This document shows, piece by piece, positions 53,879 through 62,125 of a DNA stretch of 64,000 bases (within the stretch, counting starts at the first letter, position 1; each line of letters starts with the position of its first letter). Under the pieces are notes generated by a model. It saw only the letters and a list, made by a program, of their open reading frames with translations, was not told the DNA's origin and searched no databases. Both the position numbers and the translations under genes were made by a program. The DNA lies in the NCBI RefSeq assembly GCF_001984215.1, contig NZ_CP019420.1:2542001-2606000 (forward strand), in the 5' to 3' direction. This stretch comes from Mycobacterium sp. MS1601. Its GTDB lineage: Bacteria; Actinomycetota; Actinomycetes; Mycobacteriales; Mycobacteriaceae.

Positions 53879-54196
53879 GTGACCACCACCGAGACAACCC
53901 CCAAGAAGTTCGTCAACCTGTTCCGCGAGCCCAGCAATATCGACCAGGTGATGGCCGGACCGTGGGTGGACATACGCGTGGAGACCGTAGCCGAAGGCGA
54001 ATCGATGGATCTGGAATCCACAAACATCGAACACGCCGCGTTCATCCTGGGCGGCAGCGCCATCTTGACCAACGGCGACGGCAAGACCTTCGAGCTGGCG
54101 CGATCGAGCGCCTTCGCCATCCCCAAGACCGGTCGAGTGTCGATCGCGGCCACCACCGAGCTGTCCTTTCTGCACATTGAAATGAGAATCGACTGA
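53879..54196 (+). CDS. Small cupin-like protein
   Basis: A 105-residue protein from GTG 53879, 17 bp after the first cupin. The pattern (WVDIRVETVAEGESMDLES, FILGGSAILTNGDGKTFELA, SSAFAIPKTGRVSIAATTE) is that of a cupin barrel, but it lacks the His pair of motif 1, so it may bind metal poorly or act as a partner of the first cupin. The stop shares one base with the SDR start (TGATG). Confidence 0.75.
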   Translation: MTTTETTPKKFVNLFREPSNIDQVMAGPWVDIRVETVAEGESMDLESTNIEHAAFILGGSAILTNGDGKTFELARSSAFAIPKTGRVSIAATTELSFLHIEMRID

Positions 54197-54990
54197 TGCA
54201 GGCAGTTTCCACCGAGGTGGGACGAGTGCAGGGCAAGGTGGCTGCGGTGACCGGTGCCGCCGATGGCATCGGCCGGGCCATCGCGGACATGCTCGCTCGC
54301 CATGGTGCCGCGGTGGCGATCCTGGATCGCAACGCCGAAGCCGCCCACGCGGTGGCCGCCGACATCACTGACCGGGGCGGCCAGGCCATGGCCGTCACCG
54401 TCGACGTCAGCGTGGAAGAGTCGGTCGCCGAAGCAATGTCACTGATTTGGCAACGGTGGGGCGCACTGCACGTGTTGGTGAACAATGCCGGTGTTTCTGG
54501 CCCGGCAGAGTCGGCCGACGCGGTGGACTTCGACGCGTGGAAAGCCATGTTCGCGGTCAACGTCGACGGTCCGTTTCTGTGCACCAAACACGCCATCGGC
54601 TATCTGCGACAAACCCAGGGCGGTCGCAGCATCATCAACATGTCGTCGATCTACGGACTCATCGGCAACAGTGACGCCCCCAGTTACCATGCGGCCAAAG
54701 GCGCGGTGCGACTGATGGCCAAAACCGACGCGGTGACATACGCCCCAGAAGGTATTCGCGTCAATGCAGTGTGCCCTGGCACCATCATGACGCCGTTCAA
54801 TATCCGCAAAGGTGAGAGCTACCCCGGCGGTCTGAAGGCCTACCTGCGTGAGATGAGTGCGATGCACCCCATCGGCCACGTCGGCGAGCCTGACGACATC
54901 GCTTACGGTGTCCTCTATCTCGCTTCCGACGAATCACGGTTCGTCACCGGCACCGAACTCATCATCGACGGCGGATACACCGCCCAATAA
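54196..54990 (+). CDS. SDR-family dehydrogenase
   Basis: A 264-residue classical SDR with VTGAADGIG (18-26), S151, Y164 and K168 (YHAAK) and the C-terminal GTELIIDGGYTAQ. It resembles glucose/cyclitol-type dehydrogenases that use NAD(P). It follows the cupin gene with a 1-bp overlap and so is translated with it. It probably oxidises a hydroxyl of the imported compound. Confidence 0.9.
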   Translation: MQAVSTEVGRVQGKVAAVTGAADGIGRAIADMLARHGAAVAILDRNAEAAHAVAADITDRGGQAMAVTVDVSVEESVAEAMSLIWQRWGALHVLVNNAGVSGPAESADAVDFDAWKAMFAVNVDGPFLCTKHAIGYLRQTQGGRSIINMSSIYGLIGNSDAPSYHAAKGAVRLMAKTDAVTYAPEGIRVNAVCPGTIMTPFNIRKGESYPGGLKAYLREMSAMHPIGHVGEPDDIAYGVLYLASDESRFVTGTELIIDGGYTAQ

Positions 54991-55015
54991 CAACGACGAA
55001 AGAAGGCAGCGTCTC

Positions 55016-55801
55016 ATGAGCGGGCCACTAACGAACAAGGTCGCCATCATCACCGGTGCCGGTCAAGGAATTGGCCGCGCCATTGCACTGCGCCTGGCAC
55101 ACGACGGCGCCAACATCGGCATCTTGGACCTCAACCTCGAAAAGGCCGAGGCGGTTGCCGGGGAGATCAGAGAGCTCGGACGCAAGGCTCACGCGGTGAG
55201 CTGTGATGTCAGCGACCGCGAACAAGTGCACGACGCAGTCGGCACGGCCCACCGCGAACTCGGTGCTTTCGACATCATGATCAACAATGCCGGTATCGCA
55301 CAAGTACTTCCGTTGCTGGAGGTCAAACCCGCTGACTTGGAGAAGATGCAGCGCATCAATGTCGGTGGTGTGCTGTGGGGCATTCAAGCCGCGGCGCAGA
55401 GCTTCATCGACCGCGGGGTCAAAGGCAAGATCATCAACGCCTGCTCGATCGCCGGCTTCCTCGGGCAGCCCGTCTTCGGCGTGTACTCCTCGACCAAGTT
55501 CGCGGTTCGCGCGCTCACCCAAGCCGCCGCCCAGGAATACGCCGGCTACGGGATCACCGTCAACGCCTACAGCCCGGGCACCGTCGGCACGGAGATGTGG
55601 GATGGAGTCGACGCGGCCCTGTCGGTCCGCGATGGTGTTGCCCGCGGTGAGTCCTTCGACAAACAAGCCAGCAAGATCGCATTGGGACGGCCGTCGACGC
55701 CCGAAGACGTCGCGGGTTTTGTTGCTTTCCTGGCCGGACCCGACTCCGACTACATGACCGGACAATCGCCCCTCATCGACGGCGGGATGCTCTTCAACTA
55801 G
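55016..55801 (+). CDS. SDR-family dehydrogenase, acetoin/diacetyl reductase-like
   Basis: A 261-residue SDR from ATG 55016 (AGAAGG upstream). TGAGQGIG (13-20), S144, Y157 and K161 are present. The stretches LEKAEAVAGEIRELGRKA, MINNAGIAQVLPLLEVKP and IINACSIAGFLGQPVFGVYS are close to meso-2,3-butanediol dehydrogenase/acetoin reductase (BudC). In this context it may act on a vicinal diol or hydroxyketone of the pathway rather than on acetoin. Confidence 0.88.
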   Translation: MSGPLTNKVAIITGAGQGIGRAIALRLAHDGANIGILDLNLEKAEAVAGEIRELGRKAHAVSCDVSDREQVHDAVGTAHRELGAFDIMINNAGIAQVLPLLEVKPADLEKMQRINVGGVLWGIQAAAQSFIDRGVKGKIINACSIAGFLGQPVFGVYSSTKFAVRALTQAAAQEYAGYGITVNAYSPGTVGTEMWDGVDAALSVRDGVARGESFDKQASKIALGRPSTPEDVAGFVAFLAGPDSDYMTGQSPLIDGGMLFN

Positions 55802-55850
55802 TCCATTGTGCCGAGTCGGACAAGAGCTTTCCGCCCGGCTACGGGCACAC

Positions 55851-55894
55851 GTGCGGTCGGCGATGGAGGTGCTCCCTCTGGTCGCCGACCGCAC
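55851..55894. terminator. Hairpin between the ABC operon and the LacI gene
   Basis: GTGCGGTCGGCGA (55851-55863) pairs perfectly with 55882-55894, and the loop has a further GGAG/CTCC pairing. It has no U-tract. It lies between two converging genes and so may end both transcripts. Confidence 0.55.
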
Positions 55895-55897
55895 GGA

Positions 55898-56911
55898 TCA
55901 CGGTGCAGCGGCGGTGGTTTCGCGGACCACCAGGTGTACGGGGAGTTCCACCAATCGGGGAACGAAGTCGTCCGGTTTGTCGAGCAACTCCAGCATCATC
56001 CGCGCCGCTTCCACGCCCATCTTGTAGTGATCCACAGATACGGTGGTCAGTGCAGGCGCAACCAGCTCGGAAGCGGGGACGTCGCTGTAGCCGACCACAC
56101 TGATGTCGTCCGGGCAGGACATACTGCGTGCACGAAGCTCCTGTAACACCCCGAATGTCACCATGTCATTAAAACCGATGATGGCCGTGGCGTCGGTGGT
56201 GTCGAGGAGCTGAGCGGCAGCACGTCGACCCTGTGCAGTGTCGATGTGGTCGATGGTCACGACGAGGTTGTTGTCAATGTCGTACCCCTTCTCTAACAGC
56301 GCGTTTCGGTAGCCACGCAGCCGAGAAAGGGCTGTGCTTATGCTGGGCGGCCCAGCTACCAGTCCGATGCGGCGATGACCGAGACCGTGCAGGTGTTCCA
56401 CGATCAGCCCCATGCCCAGGGCGTCATTACTGGTGACCTGTCCGATCTGCGGGTTGCCGTCGACGCGCAAGAGATTGACCACCGGGGCCACCCGAGAAAA
56501 CCGGCGGGACTGGTCTGGGTCCCCGAGCAACGAGGTTGTCACGATGAGGCCGTCGACGCGACGCTCCTCCAGGCTTCGGAGGTGGCGCAACTCGCGCTCG
56601 GTGTCGTTGTCGGTGTTGACGATCAACGCCGTGTATCCGGCCTCGCTGAGGGCATCGTCGATACCTCGGATCATGTGGGCGAACAGCGGTACCGCCAGAT
56701 CGCCGATCACGACTCCGACCGTGGAGCTGCGTGCGCTGGCCAGGCTGCGTGCCATCGTGTTGGGGCGGTAGTTGAGTTCGTCGACCGCGCGCAGGACTCG
56801 CTCCAAGGTCTCAGGACTGACCCGGCTTCGGGTGCGCTCGTTGAGCGCTCGCGAGGCAGTAGCAGGGTGCACGTTGGCCAGTTTCGCCACGTCTTCCAAA
56901 CGTGCCCGCAT
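55898..56911 (-). CDS. LacI-family repressor, copy 1
   Basis: A 337-residue LacI-type repressor from ATG 56911 (AAAGG upstream). The HTH is LEDVAKLANVHPATASRALN, followed by the hinge helix NTMARSLASARSSTVGVVI. A periplasmic-binding-like effector domain runs to the C-terminus (ELPVHLVVRE). It is strongly similar throughout to the LacI gene at 60986. It lies between the ABC-SDR operon and the divergent dioxygenase gene, with two operators in the gap. It probably represses the whole set and is released by a sugar-like inducer. Confidence 0.92.
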   Translation of the reverse strand: MRARLEDVAKLANVHPATASRALNERTRSRVSPETLERVLRAVDELNYRPNTMARSLASARSSTVGVVIGDLAVPLFAHMIRGIDDALSEAGYTALIVNTDNDTERELRHLRSLEERRVDGLIVTTSLLGDPDQSRRFSRVAPVVNLLRVDGNPQIGQVTSNDALGMGLIVEHLHGLGHRRIGLVAGPPSISTALSRLRGYRNALLEKGYDIDNNLVVTIDHIDTAQGRRAAAQLLDTTDATAIIGFNDMVTFGVLQELRARSMSCPDDISVVGYSDVPASELVAPALTTVSVDHYKMGVEAARMMLELLDKPDDFVPRLVELPVHLVVRETTAAAP

Positions 56912-56979
56912 TGCAAGCCTTTCCGCTTCACCTGAGCAGGTTCGACTACAGTCGATGGTAGCGGACACCCGCCCAGTGC

Positions 56980-57150
56980 TGCGAGCGCTTGCAGAAATTT
57001 GTGCGCACTGATCAAGAATGAAGGCTCCCCTCGTTTCGTCCTGTTTTCCCAGCCTTTCCCTGCGTCTCAAAGAAGATGGTGTGAGCGCAGTTCTGGTGAG
57101 GACTTGACAGCGCAGGCCGGTCGAAGGCACCCTCAATGCGAGCGCTTGCA
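56980..57150. promoter_or_regulatory. Dioxygenase promoter region with two LacI operators
   Basis: TGCGAGCGCTTGCA occurs at 56980-56993 and 57137-57150, which is 157 bp (about 15 helical turns) apart. TTGACA (57104-57109) stands 33 bp before the second operator, the same layout as the promoters at 49491 and 60799. The set would control the LacI gene and the dioxygenase. Confidence 0.72.
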
Positions 57151-57238
57151 CGGTGACACAAGACACAGCCACGGTGGCCGAGAGATCCGCCAGCCACCCG
57201 AGCCGGCACCGGCGGAACAACAACGAAGGAACAGGGCA

Positions 57239-58120
57239 ATGGGTACAGATCTAAGCGCCGCGCCGCTCGTGGAAGAGGTCGTCGACAGCTTCCGCGACAC
57301 CACGGATCCTCGCCTCAAGCAGATCCTGCAGAGCTTGACCCGGCACCTGCACGCGTTCATCAGCGACGTCGAACTGACCTATCCGGAATGGGAAGCCGGC
57401 ATCGACTTCCTCACTCGCACCGGCAAGATGTGCAACGAGGTCCGCCAGGAGTTCATCTTGCTCTCCGACGTCCTGGGGGCCTCCATGGCCGTGGAAACGC
57501 TCAACGACGCCCACACCCCGGAAGCCACCGCCTCCACCGTGCTGGGCCCCTTCCACATGGTCGACTCGCCCCGTCGTGAACTGGGCGCCAATGTGTCACC
57601 GCAGAGCACCGGACAGACCTGCGTCGTGCATGGCCGTGTCCTGGACGCCCAGGGCAACCCGATCGCCGGCGCAGCCGTGGATGTCTGGCAGGCCAACGCG
57701 GACGGCTTCTACGACGTCCAACAACCCGGCGTCCAGGACACCGGCAATGGACGCGGTCTGTTCACCACCGACGCCCAAGGCAGGTTCTGGTTCACCTCGG
57801 TGGTGCCGTCGTTCTATCCAATACCCACCGACGGCCCGGTGGGGGAGCTGTTGGCGGCCGCGCATCGCCACGAGTTCCGGCCGGCGCACATACATTTCAT
57901 CGCCACCGCACCTGGCTACAAAGAGCTGACCACGCACATCTTCGTCAACGAGAGCAAGTACCTCGACTCCGACGCGGTGTTCGCGGTCAAGAAATCCCTG
58001 GTACGCGAATTCGTTTCGCGCCCGGCCGGTACGGCAAACCCGTGTGGTGTCACCGCAGGGTTCGTCGAGGCCGAGATCGACCTGGTCTTGCACTTCGAAG
58101 GAAACCCAACCAGAGCGTGA
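57239..58120 (+). CDS. Intradiol ring-cleavage dioxygenase, hydroxyquinol 1,2-dioxygenase type
   Basis: A 293-residue dioxygenase from ATG 57239; the frame to 56999 crosses the promoter and is rejected. The N-terminal helical domain (1 to about 100) and the iron ligands Y158 (GFYDV), Y193 (FYPIPTDGP), H217 and H219 (AHIHF) are those of catechol/hydroxyquinol 1,2-dioxygenases. The hydroxyquinol reading is preferred because a maleylacetate reductase, the next enzyme for that substrate, lies in the same regulon. It would cleave hydroxyquinol to maleylacetate with Fe(III) and O2. Confidence 0.88.
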   Translation: MGTDLSAAPLVEEVVDSFRDTTDPRLKQILQSLTRHLHAFISDVELTYPEWEAGIDFLTRTGKMCNEVRQEFILLSDVLGASMAVETLNDAHTPEATASTVLGPFHMVDSPRRELGANVSPQSTGQTCVVHGRVLDAQGNPIAGAAVDVWQANADGFYDVQQPGVQDTGNGRGLFTTDAQGRFWFTSVVPSFYPIPTDGPVGELLAAAHRHEFRPAHIHFIATAPGYKELTTHIFVNESKYLDSDAVFAVKKSLVREFVSRPAGTANPCGVTAGFVEAEIDLVLHFEGNPTRA

Positions 58121-58211
58121 CCGGGTGTCGAACGTCATCGGTCGACACCTCCGCGTTCCCGTGTCGCAACGCAGTACTCACACCGCATCCCAATTAATGC
58201 AAGGAGTCCGA

Positions 58212-58937
58212 ATGACCGCCGTTCAGAAAGTCGCTATCGTCACCGGTGCCGCGAGCGGAATCGGCGAGGCAACAGCAGAATTGCTGTCTGCACAGGGCGT
58301 CACCGTCTACGCCGCCGACATTGCCTACACCGAATCCGCGACGGTGAACGACCGTATCCACCAACGCCACCTCGACGTCAGCGATCTGGAATCGTGGACC
58401 ACGCTGGCGCGTGAAATCACCGACAAGGAAGGCGGATTGGACATTCTGGTCAACAACGCCGGCCTGGTCGGATCCTACGACTCCATCACCGACATCGAAA
58501 TCGACGCATGGCACTCGATTGTCGCGGTCAACCAGACGGGAACGTTCTACGGCATCCGGACCTGCGTACCGCTGATGCGCGCCCGCGGCGGTGGCTCGAT
58601 CGTAAACGTGTCCTCGATCTGGGGGCTGGTGGGCGCCGCCGGTGTGTCGGCTTATCAGGCGTCCAAAGGTGCGGTGAGCACCATGTCGAAGAACGCCTCG
58701 GTGACCTATGCGCCCGAAGGCATCAGGGTCAACTCGGTGCACCCGGGTTTGATTGTCACGCCGATGACAAACGCCCAAGACCAAGCCATCAGCGACGGCA
58801 TCGTCGCGGTGACGCCCATGGGTCGCGCCGGGCGTGCCGAAGAGGTGGCCGCCGCGATCGCGTTCCTGGCCGGTGATGGGGCGTCCTACATCACCGGAGC
58901 CCAGCTGACTGTCGACGGCGGCTACACCACGCCGTAG
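58212..58937 (+). CDS. SDR-family dehydrogenase
   Basis: A 241-residue classical SDR from ATG 58212 (AAGGAG upstream). TGAASGIG (11-18), S135, Y148 and K152 (YQASK) are present. The C-terminus ITGAQLTVDGGYTTP matches sugar/cyclitol dehydrogenases. It follows the dioxygenase by 91 bp on the same strand and is probably co-transcribed. It is a third candidate for oxidising the imported compound before aromatisation. Confidence 0.9.
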   Translation: MTAVQKVAIVTGAASGIGEATAELLSAQGVTVYAADIAYTESATVNDRIHQRHLDVSDLESWTTLAREITDKEGGLDILVNNAGLVGSYDSITDIEIDAWHSIVAVNQTGTFYGIRTCVPLMRARGGGSIVNVSSIWGLVGAAGVSAYQASKGAVSTMSKNASVTYAPEGIRVNSVHPGLIVTPMTNAQDQAISDGIVAVTPMGRAGRAEEVAAAIAFLAGDGASYITGAQLTVDGGYTTP

Positions 58938-58963
58938 GACGTCCTGTCCTGCGCTACTGCTGA

Positions 58964-59010
58964 ACCCAACTGCGGCGCGCTCCAGGTTATGGAGCGCGCC
59001 GCAGTTGGGT
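58964..59010. terminator. 20-bp perfect stem between converging operons
   Basis: A perfect 20-bp stem (58964-58983 with 58991-59010) and a 7-nt loop lie between the converging SDR and NTF2-like genes. There is no U-tract, as is common in actinobacteria. It would work in both directions. Confidence 0.7.
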
Positions 59011-59088
59011 GTGGCTGTCGGGACTCGTTATTCCCTTGTCGGTGTCTGCTGCAGAACGTCCACCCGGTCGCCGGGTAGGGGGCGCTCT

Positions 59089-59493
59089 TCAGTCCTTGGC
59101 GGTCGGTGCGGGCGCCGGGATCGGGGTGGGCTGGTACGCCAACAGCAACCAGCCGTTGTCGGTGTTCTTCCACACCGCCAGGCACTTGTTGCGCAACGTC
59201 TTCTCGGCGCCGCCCGCAGTGATGTGGGCGTTCATTTCCCCGAGCACCAGAGCGATGTCGTCGATGATGCGGATCTCATCGATGGGGTGGTCGATGTCGT
59301 GGTAGACGTAGAAGCCGTCGCGTACCTTGGCCAGATATTCCTCCAGGGTGTCGGTGACGGCTGAGGAATGCGCGTAGGCCAGTGCGGGATGGCACAGCGA
59401 GGCGAAAGTATCCCAATCCTTGTCGACGGCGGCCTGATAGCGACGGTCTTCGAGTGTGCGGATGGTGGCGGCGACGTCGTTGGTGGTGGTCAA
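59089..59493 (-). CDS. NTF2/SnoaL-like protein
   Basis: A 134-residue NTF2-like protein with TIRTLEDRRYQAAVDKDWDT, LCHPALAYAHSSAVTDTLEE and a C-terminal sheet NKCLAVWKNTDNGWLLLAYQ. It lies 33 bp downstream of the maleylacetate reductase gene on the same strand and probably shares its LacI-controlled promoter. The NTF2 fold includes true dehydratases such as scytalone dehydratase, so it could catalyse a dehydration in the aromatising steps; that is inference. Confidence 0.8.
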   Translation of the reverse strand: MTTTNDVAATIRTLEDRRYQAAVDKDWDTFASLCHPALAYAHSSAVTDTLEEYLAKVRDGFYVYHDIDHPIDEIRIIDDIALVLGEMNAHITAGGAEKTLRNKCLAVWKNTDNGWLLLAYQPTPIPAPAPTAKD

Positions 59494-59526
59494 TTGGAGC
59501 CTCCAATGGTGTTGATGTGGCAGCGA

Positions 59527-60600
59527 TTAGTGAGTGGGTCTGGTGCCTGCGAGGGCCTGGTGTAGCAGATGGTGCAACCCGTCGGCGGTGACCGGCGCCG
59601 GGTTCGTATACGGGCTGGCCAGCGCTTGCTCGATCACTGACGGGATCTGAGCCTCGGTGACGCCGAGGTCGGCCAGTGAGTGGGGGATGGGCAGTGTCTG
59701 AGCCATCTCCCACACCGCCACGGAGGGCTCCGCGGTGGTGTGCATCGCGCGCTGCAGAGCGGCACGGGCATCGGGGGCGTGAGACTCGTTGTAGGCCAGG
59801 GCATAGGGCAGCACGATCGCATGGGTCTGTGCGTGCGGCAGATCCAGCGATCCACCGAGGACATGGCATAGCTTGTGGTGCAACGACATCGATGTCGCAC
59901 CAAGGCATGCCCCGCACAGCCACGCGCCGTACAGGGCTTCTGAGCGTGCCGAGAGATCGTCGCCGTCGGCGATGATCGTGGGCAGTGCGGACATGAAGGC
60001 GCGCACTCCCTCCTCGGCCATCAACGAGATGATCGGTGACGTGTCAGGGGCATACAATGCCTCTACCGCATGTGCCATGGCGTTGAGTCCACTGGCCGCG
60101 GAGATCTCGACCGGCAATGTGGTGGTGACACGGGGGTCGTAGATGACGGTGGTGGGCAATACTGCGGCGTCGCGACCGGTCTGCTTGCGGCCGTCTCGGG
60201 TCAATCCCCAGATGGGTGTCATCTCCGACCCGGCATAGGTGGTGGGGATGGCGACGATCGGCAGCTGACGTTCCAGCGCGATGGCCTTACCGAGGCCGAT
60301 GGAGGAACCGCCGCCGACGACGACGCAGCAATCCGCACGTGCGGCGAGAGCGGCTTCGGTGGCAGCGGTGGCGGTCTCGACCGGCACGTGCATCCTGGCC
60401 TGGTCGAAGATGCCTGCGCCGCGCTCACCGAGATCGGCCAGCACCGTCTCGGCCAGGGTGCGCTGTTCGGGTGTGCACACCACCAGTGCGCGGCCCAACC
60501 CGGCGCGGTCGAGCTCGTCACCGACCTGGGCGAGAGTGTCGATGCCGAAGGTCACGCGCATCGGAAGGGCATGGTAGGTGAAAGCGGCGGGTGCGGACAT
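59527..60600 (-). CDS. Maleylacetate reductase (iron-type alcohol dehydrogenase)
   Basis: A 357-residue group III alcohol-dehydrogenase-fold protein from ATG 60600 (GGAGG upstream). GGGSSIGLGKAIAL binds NAD(P)H. IPTTYAGSEMTPIWGLT is characteristic of maleylacetate reductases. The metal-site His region (HHKLCHVLGG, LPHAQTHAIVLPY) is present. It reduces maleylacetate, the product of hydroxyquinol cleavage, to 3-oxoadipate. It starts the leftward unit with the NTF2-like gene and has two LacI operators at its promoter. Confidence 0.9.
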   Translation of the reverse strand: MSAPAAFTYHALPMRVTFGIDTLAQVGDELDRAGLGRALVVCTPEQRTLAETVLADLGERGAGIFDQARMHVPVETATAATEAALAARADCCVVVGGGSSIGLGKAIALERQLPIVAIPTTYAGSEMTPIWGLTRDGRKQTGRDAAVLPTTVIYDPRVTTTLPVEISAASGLNAMAHAVEALYAPDTSPIISLMAEEGVRAFMSALPTIIADGDDLSARSEALYGAWLCGACLGATSMSLHHKLCHVLGGSLDLPHAQTHAIVLPYALAYNESHAPDARAALQRAMHTTAEPSVAVWEMAQTLPIPHSLADLGVTEAQIPSVIEQALASPYTNPAPVTADGLHHLLHQALAGTRPTH

Positions 60601-60753
60601 CAGGGTTGCCTCCGGTAGTGCGTTCACGGGACAGGTATCGGGCAAGCCGGAAACACGGTCAGATCACAGGGGCCGTTGGCGCGGGAGGCGTGAAGCCGCG
60701 ACATGTCTGTGTTGGCATGGCCCGCCCCTTCGTCCTGTGTGGCTCGCATCACC

Positions 60754-60917
60754 TGCGAGCGCTTGCACCTAGAGTGCCGCTGCAAGCGCTTGCTGTCAAG
60801 GCTGCGCGGCCTTGCGCGGCGGCTGCTATCGATGACGTGCAGATCGATTGGGATTGGCTCTCCGGCTGGACAGATCATCCGTACGCCCTTGTACACTGCG
60901 ACGTGCAAGCGCTCGCA
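60754..60917. promoter_or_regulatory. LacI operators between maleylacetate reductase and LacI genes
   Basis: Operators lie at 60754-60767, 60781-60793 and 60904-60917. On the minus strand TTGACA (60799-60794), the CACTCT box and the first two operators closely repeat the sequence of the ABC promoter at 49491-49535. The third operator lies before the LacI start and just upstream of TTGACA 60925-60930, so the repressor probably controls itself. Confidence 0.75.
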
Positions 60918-60985
60918 CGGGTACTTGACATTTTCACGGTGGGGGTGGCCTCCCTCGTCGGCGGTCAGCGAAGAAAGGTCGGTCG

Positions 60986-61948
60986 ATGCGACCTCGGCTT
61001 GAAGATGTGGCAAAACTGGCCAACGTGCATCCCGCTACCGTGTCGCGCGCGCTGAATGAGCGCACCCGCGATCTTGTCAGCGCAGAAACTCTGGATCGGG
61101 TGATTCGTGCCGCCGACGAGCTTAACTACCTGCCCAACACGATGGCGCGCAGCTTGGCGAGTGCTCGCAGTTCCACCATCGGTGTCGTGGTCGGTGACTT
61201 GGCCGTACCGTTGTTCGCGCACATGGTCCGCGGCATCGATGACGTGACCAATGCGGCGGCCTACACCGCGTTGATCGTCAACACCGACAACGATCCTGAG
61301 CGCGAACTCCGCCATCTGCGCAGTCTGGAGGAACGGCGGGTCGACGGGCTGATCGTCACCACATCGACACTGAACGATCCAGACAGCTGTCGACGGTTCA
61401 GCCAGGTAGCGCCTGTGGTCAATTTGCTTCGCACCTCGGGCGATCCGTCCGTTGGCCAGGTCATCAGCAACGACGCTCTGGGCATGAAACTGATCATGGA
61501 CCATTTGTTCGAGCTGGGACACCGCAGAATCGGCCTGGTCGCCGGACCGCAGCACATCAGCACGGCCAGGGCCAGGTTGCGCGGATACCGAGATGCGCTG
61601 TTGGACCGAGAGATTCAGCTGGATCAGTCTCTGGTTGCGACCATTGATCACATTGACACCGAATGGGGTCGACGCGCCACCGCCCAGTTTCTCGACAGCA
61701 CCGACGCTACCGCGATCGTGGGCTTCAACGACTTGACGACTTTCGGTGTTCTTCAACAGCTGCGCGCTCAGGGGGTCGACTGCCCTCGCGAGATCAGCGT
61801 CGTCGGCTTCAGCGACGTGCCTGCCGCCGAACTCGTGTCGCCGGCGCTTACCACTGTGGCTGTGGATCACTACAGAATGGGGGTCGAGGCGGCGCGAATG
61901 ATGCTCAGCCTGCTGGACACACCGGACACCTACGTCCCCGATCGATAG
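60986..61948 (+). CDS. LacI-family repressor, copy 2, frameshifted near the C-terminus
   Basis: A 320-residue LacI repressor from ATG 60986 (GAAAGG upstream), closely similar throughout to copy 1, including an almost identical HTH (LEDVAKLANVHPATVSRALN). The frame ends at TYVPDR. In the next frame the sequence continues RSIELPVHLVVRG to 62025, exactly where copy 1 has RLVELPVHLVVRE. So a single base seems to be missing in the CCCC run near 61937. The last about 25 residues are lost unless this is a sequencing error. The DNA-binding and most of the effector domain are intact. Confidence 0.85.
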   Translation: MRPRLEDVAKLANVHPATVSRALNERTRDLVSAETLDRVIRAADELNYLPNTMARSLASARSSTIGVVVGDLAVPLFAHMVRGIDDVTNAAAYTALIVNTDNDPERELRHLRSLEERRVDGLIVTTSTLNDPDSCRRFSQVAPVVNLLRTSGDPSVGQVISNDALGMKLIMDHLFELGHRRIGLVAGPQHISTARARLRGYRDALLDREIQLDQSLVATIDHIDTEWGRRATAQFLDSTDATAIVGFNDLTTFGVLQQLRAQGVDCPREISVVGFSDVPAAELVSPALTTVAVDHYRMGVEAARMMLSLLDTPDTYVPDR

Positions 61949-62125
61949 AACTGCCGGTCCATCTGGTGGTGCGCGGCTCAACGGGCAGGGCGATCCCACG
62001 GGCGTCTCGCATGTGCGATGGCTAAACATCTGCCGCTGATGAGGATCGCCCGCTTCGGGCATGCCGTTCCGATGGCGTCGTGGTGGCCTCGGCATCGGCC
62101 GGGACCTTGAACCTCTTGACGTGGC

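Noticed and set aside
49372..60917. A CRISPR-like or tandem repeat reading of the repeated GCGAGCGCTTGC motifs
   Set aside because: The copies are palindromic, 14 bp, irregularly spaced and confined to promoters, as expected of LacI operators.
60965..62095. A 376-codon open frame opposite LacI copy 2
   Set aside because: It is a shadow of the conserved LacI gene and has no recognisable domain.
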